DNA of 32,138 nucleotides from CBDTYW01 sp965364735 (lineage in GTDB: Bacteria; Actinomycetota; Nitriliruptoria; Nitriliruptorales; Nitriliruptoraceae): positions 1 to 32,138 of the forward strand of contig CBDTYW010000009.1 of the NCBI GenBank assembly GCA_965364735.1. The letters are read 5' to 3'. The translations under genes were made by a program, and so were the position numbers. Of this stretch, positions 22,010 to 28,640 are shown one piece after another; positions within the stretch are counted from its first letter, which is position 1, and each line of letters begins with the position of its first letter. The notes below the pieces were generated by a model. It had not been told where the DNA came from. It searched no databases and was given only the letters and a program-made list of their open reading frames with translations.

Positions 22010-25000
22010 TCAGTCCGCCACGTGGCCTCGGCGCAGCGAGAGGCCGGTGCCTGCGAGGATCGCGAGGCCGAGCCAGGCTGCGCCACCGCCGGTCGCCGGG
22101 AGCGGCACGTCGGGATCGACCGTCGGCTCGGGCTCCGGGGCGGCGAAGGCGATCACGGCGGGCTGTGAGCGGTTGCCCGCGTCGTCGACGCCCACGATCG
22201 CCACCGCGGCGGTCGAGGCACCCAGCAGGCTGCTCACGTCGATCGTCTGTGACGACCCGCTGGTGAGCGCATCGACGGTGGTGGCGGGGGTGACCGCGCC
22301 CCAGCCGCCCACCGCGACGAGCGTGGTGCTGAGGAGCACCTCGTAGGACGTCGCGTTGCCGAGGACCCAGTCGTCGCCGGTCGTGGTGAACGTCAGCGCG
22401 GTTGCGGTGGCCGGGTCGGTCGAGTCGGCTGCAAGGTCCTGCACGCGGGTCGGGGGACGGGTGTCGGTGCCGTGGCGCAGCGTGTTGCGCTCGTCGTGGC
22501 CATCGGTCCACCACTGGTTGGAGCCGTCGATGGTCGCGGCGCCGTCGAGGTCCCAGAGGTGACGCCAGCCCTCGCGGGTCGAGGCGAGGATCTCGACGTC
22601 GCCGTCACCGTCGAGGTCGGCGACCGTCGGGACGGCGTAGGTCCAGCCGCCCGTCAGCTTCGGGAAGCCGGCCGCCTGCTGGCCGAGCGCGCCGTAGGCG
22701 TTGAGCAGATAGAGCCCGGACCCGGCGATGATCTCGTTGCCGCCACTCCCGTTGACGTCGGCGATCGCAGGGGACGAGAGCAGCAGGAAGTCGTCGTGGC
22801 TGGTCGGGTAGCCGGGGAGCTGCAGGTTCGACTGCGTGTCCCACGCCTGGATGACGTACTCGAACGGGAAGTTCTGCCCAGCGGCGAGCAGGTTCACGAT
22901 GCCGTTGAGCGACAGCCCGGCCTTCGTCACGTCCAGGCCACCCTGGCCGTCGACGTCGCCGAGGACGGCGTTCTCGAACAGGTTGATGATCTTCGTCGGG
23001 TCGGTGTTGTTGCCGATCGCGCCGGTCGACGGGAGCGTCGCGATGAGGCTGCCGTCGCCGTCGAAGGTGGTGACCTCACCGGACGTGAGCGAGGTGACGA
23101 CCTCGTCGTCGTCGTCGCCGTCGAGGTCGCCGAGCGCCACCGCCTGTGACGGGCCGATGTAGGGGAGGATGTCCGGGAGCAGCCCGTTGAGCTTCACCGG
23201 CCAGCCGCTGACGAGCGTGCCGTCATGGTGGAAGGCGTAGGCCCGCGCGGATCCGCCGAGGGCGTTCGCCGCGAGGTTGATCACGACGCCGGCGATGTTT
23301 GCCTGGATCTCGTTGATCGACGCCGGCGCGTCGGCGCGCGCGGCGTAGACCTCGTTGGACATGAGCACCAGCTCGAGATCACCGTCACCGTCGAGGTCGC
23401 CCAGACCGGGGGTCTGGATGAGCTCGCCGCCGGAGAAGGTCTCGTCCGGGTCGGCGACCTTGAACGGGAAGCCCGGCAGCAGCGTGCCGGCGTGGTCCCA
23501 GCCGTAGACATGACCGTCGAGCGCGGCCGCGATGATCTCGAGGTCGCCGTCGTCGTCCACGTCGCCGATCGAGGGTGCGGCGAGGAAGCCACGCTTGACG
23601 TGGTTGTCCTTGGTCTGGACCGACTCCAGCGAGAGCGCGACGTCGACGGAGACCGGGAAGCCCGGCTCCAGCGCACCGGTGGCGTCATAGAGGAACAGGC
23701 GACCGTCCGACGCCGTGACGAGCAGCTCGGGCTCGAGGTCACCGTCGACGTCGGCGATCGCGATCGTGCGGGCCTGGGTGCCCGGCGCGGGCACGGCTCC
23801 GGAGACGAAGCCCGGCGCGTTCGGGTGGTGGAACCACGGAGCCGGGAGACGCAGCGGGGTGCCGCCGTTGAAGAAGCTCGCATGCGTGCCGTCCAGGTTG
23901 ACGACCGAGACGAAGCCGCTGGAGTCAGCCTCGACGATCTCGAGGTCGCCGTCACCGTCGAGGTCCCAGACCTTCAGGCCGGACTCACCGCCGGTGTCGA
24001 CGAAGCGCGGCCAGCCGTCGGGCTGGTCCGGGTCGTGGAACCCGAACAGGGCGCGACGGTCCTCGCCGACGTTGCCGAGGTCGTCGGTCACGCGGATGCG
24101 GATCGTGAAGACGTAGGAGTTCGGGTCGGACGGCGGGGTGCCTGCTGCGGAGCCGGGGAGCGCCGCGGCGACGTCGGCCATCGGGATCTGACCGAGCACA
24201 CCGCCCATGAGGGCGGTCGAGGACGAACCGGTGCCGAACGAGGTGAACCCGTCGTCGGCCGGCTCGACGCCCGTCGCCCAGCCGATGTCCCACGTGAAGC
24301 TCGACGCGCGATTCGCGGAGACGTTCCCGGTGACCGGCACGAGCGGCTGGTCGACCGGGTCGAGGAGGTGCCACCACCGCGGAGTCGTCATCAGCACGTC
24401 GGGCGGGATCGTGCCCGGCGCGACCATCGCCACGGCGGCGCCGAGGTCGGCGCGGCCGTAGCCGAAGTGCTCGTCGAAGCCGACCTGCGCCGGGTCGGGG
24501 ATGCCGACGCCGATCGTGTTCTCCGGCAGGACGTCCTCGGCGCTGAGCGTCAGGATCTGCTTGACCTCACCGGCCGTCAGCTCGCCGCCGATCTGTGCGG
24601 CGACGTCGCGGCCGCGGGAGATGATGAGCCCTGCGCCACCGCCGGCCTGGCCGGTCGCCTGTGAGCCCGTCGCACCCATGAAGCAGACGGTCGCCTTCGC
24701 GCCGAACTGCGTCAGGCCGGCCTGACGGAACCACGTCTGCACGGGCACGTCGGCTGGCAGCCCGAGCTGTCCGAGCTGGCCCGTGATCTCGTTGCCGTTG
24801 CCGCCCGCGCCCTCGATGTCGGCGACGCAGCCGTTGATGTAGACGGACTCCGCGTAGTTCGTCGGGTAGTTGTGGTTGGCGGTGTTGAGGTCCGACGAGA
24901 CGTGCATGAGCGCGACACCCTTGCTGTGCGCGTAGGCGTTCGCGAGCCGCATCGTCTCGGTGTTGCCGAGCACGCCGTTCGCGACGACCTGCACCTCGGC

Positions 25001-25840
25001 GCCGATGTCGGCGGTGTAGACGGTGGCCTCGGCCCAGTTGTCGCCGGGGACGACGAACGAGTCCCAGACCTTCAGCGGCAGGATGCGGCACTCGGGGCAG
25101 ATGCCTGCGCGGCCCGTTGCGTCGTTGGTCTGCTGCGCGGCCTCCTCCATGCGGCCGGTGCCGTGGTTGCTGGCCGCCGACGCGCTCGAGGTGTCGTCGG
25201 GGTCGTTGTCGTCGTTGAGCCAGTCCCAGCCGGCGATGTCATCGACGTAGCCGTTGTTGTCCGCGTCCGTCCCGTCGGAGAACGCCCGGATCAGGTCCTG
25301 CCCGTCGATGTTGCCGGTGTCGTTGGTGTCGGTGACGCGGGTGTCGTTGATCCAGTCATCGGGCGTGATCGCGCCGTCGCCGTCGGCGTCGTGGGACGAC
25401 GCACCCTGCGGGAAGGGCAGCTCGGCAGCGTTCAGCGCGATCTTCAGCCGGAGCGTCTCACGGTCCCACCGCATCCCGGTGTCGGTGACCGCGATGACGA
25501 CGTCGGGGCGACCGGTCGTCAGCTTCCACGCCGCGTCGGCGCGGACGCCGGAGATCTGCCCCTGGAGGAGGCGGCCTGCGTCCTTGTAGGTCGCGGTCAG
25601 CGCGGTCTGGGCCGGGGCGAAGCCGAAGAGCTGCCACTGCTCGTCGAACACGGACTCACACCCGACGCCCGAGTCCTCGTCGTCCGGCTCGGCGCAGTCG
25701 AACCGCGGGTCGTCGGGCGTCCCGACCCTCACGTCGGGGTCGCTCGAGGGGAAGCGGCTCGCCGCCTCCTGGGCCGCTGCGCCGAGCGGCACCACGACCA
25801 TCCCGGCGATGGCGATCAGGACAGCGATGCGTCGCAGCAT
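22010..25840 (-). CDS. large LPATG-anchored S8-like protease with FG-GAP beta-propeller
   Basis: 1276-aa exported protein. The start at ATG 25840 has AAGGAGG and gives a signal peptide (about 1-24). The subtilase-like domain (about 95-440) has Asp120 (AVTDTG), His226 (NHGTG) and a probable nucleophile Ser393 in TGSQATG, where most subtilases read GTSxAxP. Between Asp and His are calcium-loop-like segments DADGDGAITPDDW and DADNNGYVDDIAGWDW. Residues about 640-1130 contain about seven or eight FG-GAP/VCBS-type repeats (D-x-D-G-D-G-D-L-E cores such as WDLDGDGDLEIV and ADLDGDGDVEIL), predicted to form a calcium-binding beta-propeller. A fibronectin-III-like module (about 1145-1235), a Pro/Glu linker and LPATG plus hydrophobic tail end the protein. 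Function is probably surface proteolysis or adhesion; activity is not certain given the altered Ser motif. Confidence 0.88.
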   Translation of the reverse strand: MLRRIAVLIAIAGMVVVPLGAAAQEAASRFPSSDPDVRVGTPDDPRFDCAEPDDEDSGVGCESVFDEQWQLFGFAPAQTALTATYKDAGRLLQGQISGVRADAAWKLTTGRPDVVIAVTDTGMRWDRETLRLKIALNAAELPFPQGASSHDADGDGAITPDDWINDTRVTDTNDTGNIDGQDLIRAFSDGTDADNNGYVDDIAGWDWLNDDNDPDDTSSASAASNHGTGRMEEAAQQTNDATGRAGICPECRILPLKVWDSFVVPGDNWAEATVYTADIGAEVQVVANGVLGNTETMRLANAYAHSKGVALMHVSSDLNTANHNYPTNYAESVYINGCVADIEGAGGNGNEITGQLGQLGLPADVPVQTWFRQAGLTQFGAKATVCFMGATGSQATGQAGGGAGLIISRGRDVAAQIGGELTAGEVKQILTLSAEDVLPENTIGVGIPDPAQVGFDEHFGYGRADLGAAVAMVAPGTIPPDVLMTTPRWWHLLDPVDQPLVPVTGNVSANRASSFTWDIGWATGVEPADDGFTSFGTGSSSTALMGGVLGQIPMADVAAALPGSAAGTPPSDPNSYVFTIRIRVTDDLGNVGEDRRALFGFHDPDQPDGWPRFVDTGGESGLKVWDLDGDGDLEIVEADSSGFVSVVNLDGTHASFFNGGTPLRLPAPWFHHPNAPGFVSGAVPAPGTQARTIAIADVDGDLEPELLVTASDGRLFLYDATGALEPGFPVSVDVALSLESVQTKDNHVKRGFLAAPSIGDVDDDGDLEIIAAALDGHVYGWDHAGTLLPGFPFKVADPDETFSGGELIQTPGLGDLDGDGDLELVLMSNEVYAARADAPASINEIQANIAGVVINLAANALGGSARAYAFHHDGTLVSGWPVKLNGLLPDILPYIGPSQAVALGDLDGDDDDEVVTSLTSGEVTTFDGDGSLIATLPSTGAIGNNTDPTKIINLFENAVLGDVDGQGGLDVTKAGLSLNGIVNLLAAGQNFPFEYVIQAWDTQSNLQLPGYPTSHDDFLLLSSPAIADVNGSGGNEIIAGSGLYLLNAYGALGQQAAGFPKLTGGWTYAVPTVADLDGDGDVEILASTREGWRHLWDLDGAATIDGSNQWWTDGHDERNTLRHGTDTRPPTRVQDLAADSTDPATATALTFTTTGDDWVLGNATSYEVLLSTTLVAVGGWGAVTPATTVDALTSGSSQTIDVSSLLGASTAAVAIVGVDDAGNRSQPAVIAFAAPEPEPTVDPDVPLPATGGGAAWLGLAILAGTGLSLRRGHVAD

Positions 25841-26005
25841 CCGACGCCTCCTTCGTGGGCCGGCGGCAGGTCGGGGCGACCGTGTGACCGGATGCTGAAA
25901 GGGTAGGTCCATGCGCGGGTCTCGGAGCCCGTCGCGAGTGAGGAGTGGCTGGATCCGCGCTGGTCGGGCACGTTGTGCGCGAGAACTCTGCGACGAGGCA
26001 ACGGG
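25832..26005. other. divergent intergenic region
   Basis: About 165 bp separate the large protease (start 25840, leftward) from the small PGPGW-like gene (start 26006, rightward). On the minus strand TACCCT (25905-25900) is a weak -10 candidate for the protease; on the plus strand I see no convincing promoter. No reading frame here looks coding. GAGG before 26006 serves as ribosome site. Confidence 0.4.
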
Positions 26006-26338
26006 ATGCTCGCACGGATCGCGAAGACGGCGCTCGGTCTCGTGCTGATCGTCATCGGCGCGCTGGGAGCGGTCCTGCCTGTTCTGCCCGGCTGGCCGCT
26101 CGGGATCTTCGGGCTCGCGCTGGTCCTGTCACAGAGCCGCGGCGGGCAGCGGCTGCTCAACCGGCTGCGGCTGCGCGCACGCGACCGGTTCGGCTCGGAG
26201 CGGACGCGGAAGATCGAGCGCGCTCTGCCGAAGGAGGCGGTGTCGATGGACACGATCGCCATGCGGATCGACCTCGAGCAGCACGAGCTTGCGCGTCGCG
26301 ACCACCGACGACGGAAGCGACGTCGACGCAGCAGCTGA
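26006..26338 (+). CDS. small PGPGW-like transmembrane protein
   Basis: 110-aa membrane protein. One long hydrophobic region (about residues 8-44, GLVLIVIGALGAVLPVLPGWPLGIFGLALVL) is split by the LPGWPLG turn, suggesting a helical hairpin. A basic segment (RLLNRLRLRARDRFGS) and a very basic C-terminus (DHRRRKRRRRSS) follow, which would lie in the cytosol and may contact nucleic acid or lipid head groups. It resembles the PGPGW-type family of the gene at 210-797. The ATG at 26006 has GAGG upstream. The SHMT-like gene begins 24 bp after its stop, so they may be co-transcribed. Function unknown. Confidence 0.7.
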   Translation: MLARIAKTALGLVLIVIGALGAVLPVLPGWPLGIFGLALVLSQSRGGQRLLNRLRLRARDRFGSERTRKIERALPKEAVSMDTIAMRIDLEQHELARRDHRRRKRRRRSS

Positions 26339-26362
26339 ACGGGAAGCGGATGGAGGCAGGGA

Positions 26363-27685
26363 ATGCACGATCCTCGAGTTCGGGGCCGACGCTGGGTGCC
26401 GGCAGCGGTCGAGGCGCGCGTGGCGGCGGTCGCTGGCGAGGTGGCGCGTGGGAGCTCGGCGGACGTGGCCGCGTTGGTCAGCCAGCTGGTCGTCGCGAAC
26501 GACCGGATCGACGCGACCTGCATCAACCTGAACCCGGCGACCAACGTCATGAACCCGCGGGCGGAGGCGTTGCTGTCGTCGTCGATGGGGATGCGGCCGT
26601 CGCTCGGCTACCCGGGGGAGAAGTACGAGACGGGGCTCGAGGCGATCGAGCAGGTCGAGATCGTCGCGGCTGAGCTCGCGGCGGAGGTCTTCGACGCTGA
26701 CTTCGCGGAGGTGCGGGTCACGTCCGGGGCCATGGCGAACCTCACCGCGTTCATGGCGTGCGCGCAGCCCGGTGACGCGGTGATCGTCCCGCCTCCGTCG
26801 ATCGGTGGACACATCACCCATCAGCCCGGGGGAGCGGCCGGGCTCTACGGCCTGGACATCCACTTCGCGCCGGTCGACGTCGATGGCTTCACCGTCGACG
26901 TCGACGGCCTGGCGGAGCTCGCTCGGCGTGTGCAGCCGAAGGTCATCTCGATCGGCGGCAGCCTCAACCTGTTCCATCACCCGGTCGCCGGGATCCGCGA
27001 GGTCGCGGACGCTGTCGGCGCGAAGGTGCTGTTCGACGCGGCGCACCTCGGCGGGGTCATCGCCGGCGGGGCGTGGCCGAACCCGCTGCGCGAGGGCGCC
27101 CACGTCATGACCGGCTCGACCTACAAGTCCCTCGGCGGCCCGCCGTCGGGCGTGCTGCTCTCCGTCGACGCCGTGATCGCGGAGCGCGTGGATGCCATCG
27201 TGTACCCGGGTCTCACGGCCAACTTCGACGCGTCGTCGGTGGCGGCGCTCGCGATGTCGCTGCTCGACTGGCGCGACCACGGCGCCGCCTACGCCGCCGA
27301 GATGTGCGCCTCGGCGCTGGCGCTCGCCGAGGCGCTGGTGGCCGAGGGCGTCGAGGTGTACGCCGCCGACCGTGGCTGCACCGTCTCGCACCAGCTCGTC
27401 GTTGACTGTCGTCCGCGGAGTGGCGGCGATGCGACGGCACGTCACCTTCGTCGCGCGAACCTGCTGGCCTCCGGGATCGGCATCCCGGTCGACTCGTCCG
27501 ACCCGATGCCGGGCCTGCGTCTGGGCACCCCCGAGATCGTGCGCCGCGGGATGGCGACGGCCGACATGCCCGAGCTCGCGGCGCTGCTCGCCAGCGCGCT
27601 CTCGACCGACGCGCCCGAGTCCGTGGCCGGCGACGTCACCCGTTTCCGTCAGCGGTTCACCGACCTCGCGTTCATCACGACCTGA
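26363..27685 (+). CDS. serine-hydroxymethyltransferase-like PLP enzyme
   Basis: 440-aa fold-type I PLP enzyme related to SHMT/GlyA. Recognisable features are GYPGEKYE (82-89), TSGAMANLTAF (120-130), IGGHITH (147-153), FDAAHLGG (Asp225 for the PLP ring nitrogen), STYKSLGGP (Lys255, Schiff base) and LRLGTPEIVRRG (Arg386, substrate carboxylate). The N-terminal region that carries the catalytic Glu in SHMT (SEN motif) reads INLNPATNVMN and has no Glu, and the residue before the PLP Lys is Tyr rather than His. This argues against a normal folate-dependent SHMT; an aldolase, alpha-methylserine-type or other amino-acid reaction is possible. The ATG has GGAGG at 6 nt. It probably follows the small membrane gene in one transcript. 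Confidence 0.8.
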   Translation: MHDPRVRGRRWVPAAVEARVAAVAGEVARGSSADVAALVSQLVVANDRIDATCINLNPATNVMNPRAEALLSSSMGMRPSLGYPGEKYETGLEAIEQVEIVAAELAAEVFDADFAEVRVTSGAMANLTAFMACAQPGDAVIVPPPSIGGHITHQPGGAAGLYGLDIHFAPVDVDGFTVDVDGLAELARRVQPKVISIGGSLNLFHHPVAGIREVADAVGAKVLFDAAHLGGVIAGGAWPNPLREGAHVMTGSTYKSLGGPPSGVLLSVDAVIAERVDAIVYPGLTANFDASSVAALAMSLLDWRDHGAAYAAEMCASALALAEALVAEGVEVYAADRGCTVSHQLVVDCRPRSGGDATARHLRRANLLASGIGIPVDSSDPMPGLRLGTPEIVRRGMATADMPELAALLASALSTDAPESVAGDVTRFRQRFTDLAFITT

Positions 27686-27811
27686 GCCGCGTGTGGCATG
27701 GCCGGGCTGCGCAACGGCCAAGCGAACGCGCGCAGCAGACGGAGCCAGCCGGGAGACTGAGCACATACGAGGTCGCGGTCGACGTGGGCTCGCAACGTCG
27801 AGGAGCCACTC

Positions 27812-28105
27812 ATGTGCCGCAACATCCTGGAGCTGCGTGGGCTCGAGCCGCCTGCCACCTCGAACGAAGTCGCCTCAGCCGCCCTGCAGTACGTCCGCAA
27901 GGTCACGGGGATCCGCACGCCGAACGCAGCGATCCAGCCGGACTACGACGCGGCGGTCGCCGCGATCGCGGCGCTCACCCAGGATCTGCTCGACGGGTTG
28001 CCACCGCGTCGGCAGCCGCCGGCGAACCTCCCCCCGCTCCGACGTGACAGCGTGCGCTCTCGCCTCGGGATGGCCCCCTTCGATCCCGAGAACCCGGACG
28101 CCTGA
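27812..28105 (+). CDS. DUF2277 family protein
   Basis: 97-aa cytosolic protein beginning with the family hallmark MCRNI, then LEPPATSNEVASAALQYVRKVTG, which closely follows the DUF2277 consensus. A proline-rich C-terminus (GLPPRRQPPANLPPL) is followed by RLGMAPFDPENPDA. The function of the family is unknown. The ATG at 27812 has AGGAG upstream. It stands alone between the SHMT-like gene and a convergent small gene. Confidence 0.85.
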   Translation: MCRNILELRGLEPPATSNEVASAALQYVRKVTGIRTPNAAIQPDYDAAVAAIAALTQDLLDGLPPRRQPPANLPPLRRDSVRSRLGMAPFDPENPDA

Positions 28106-28140
28106 GCGTCATCACGCAACCCCCTGCGACTGCCACGTTC

Positions 28141-28157
28141 GTGAGGGCCGATCTCAC
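28141..28157. terminator. weak hairpin between convergent small genes
   Basis: GTGAG (28141-28145) pairs with CTCAC (28153-28157) around a 7-nt loop, between the DUF2277 stop and the stop of the minus-strand peptide gene. It is short and tentative. Confidence 0.25.
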
Positions 28158-28166
28158 AGGCAGGTC

Positions 28167-28325
28167 TCAGAACGCGCGCTGGACGGACAGCGTCGTGACG
28201 CAGACCTCGTGAGCCGGGGGGCCGACGCAGGTCGTCGTCGTTTCGCCGAAGGCGCCCGTGCCGATGAACACCGCGGCGGCAGCGAGGCCGGTGGTGACGA
28301 TCGTTCGGAAGAGGCGCTGGATCAT
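28167..28325 (-). CDS. possible small secreted two-cysteine peptide
   Basis: 52-aa open frame from ATG 28325. It has a good signal-peptide shape: basic start (MIQRLFR), hydrophobic core (IVTTGLAAAAVFIG), and a possible cleavage site after TGAFG. The mature part of about 25 residues holds two cysteines in CVGPPAHEVCV, suggesting a disulfide loop. The ribosome site is weak. I do not recognise the family; short codon usage fits coding but cannot prove it. It converges on the DUF2277 gene. Confidence 0.45.
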   Translation of the reverse strand: MIQRLFRTIVTTGLAAAAVFIGTGAFGETTTTCVGPPAHEVCVTTLSVQRAF

Positions 28326-28640
28326 GGGAGGGCGGGTCCATGGGTCGTCGTACCCATCTTTCAACGACCCGTCGGACGCGGACCTGTAGCGATCAGGCGA
28401 CATCCGCCCATGTTCAGCGGCCCTCTCGGGGTGTCTGACGCCGCGGACATCGAGGTCGGCTCACGCTGCTCGCCGCGTTCACGTTCGTGGTCTGGGACGC
28501 GGCGATCCGCAGCCGCGGGCGCGCCATGACCGACTGACGACGAGGGTCGATGTGCGGCCGGTCGGGGCGTGGGCGACACTGCCTGCTCACCGCGCCTGGC
28601 GTCCCAGGCGCGGCTGTCGTCGTCTCCGCTGGAACACCGC
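28326..28640. other. non-coding stretch upstream of mfd
   Basis: About 315 bp between the small peptide gene and mfd. It contains an inverted repeat ATGGGT (28340-28345)/ACCCAT (28352-28357) just upstream of the peptide gene and a strong hairpin at 28590-28613. No convincing protein or RNA gene was seen, and no clear mfd promoter. Confidence 0.5.
28590..28613 (+). terminator. perfect 10-bp hairpin ahead of mfd
   Basis: CCGCGCCTGG (28590-28599) pairs perfectly with CCAGGCGCGG (28604-28613) around the tetraloop CGTC, 27 nt before the mfd ATG. CTGTCGTCGTCT follows. It could insulate mfd from upstream transcription, or sit in the mfd leader as an attenuator if the promoter lies further up. Confidence 0.55.

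Noticed and set aside
22550..24000. Recurring short GACCTCGA/CCGTCGCC strings suggesting a repeat array
   Set aside because: They are the coding echo of FG-GAP cores at irregular spacing; no constant spacer length, so not a CRISPR or DNA-level tandem repeat.
22472..24664. Open frames antisense to the FG-GAP region
   Set aside because: The regular GTCGAGGTCGCC-type pattern reflects repeated D-G-D-G-D-L-E codons on the other strand, not a gene or CRISPR.
26363..27685. Annotation as canonical glyA
   Set aside because: The active-site Glu and the His before the PLP lysine are missing, so the symbol was withheld.
27699..27720. TGGCCG/CGGCCA hairpin after the SHMT-like gene
   Set aside because: Short stem, large loop and no T-run; too weak to list as a terminator.
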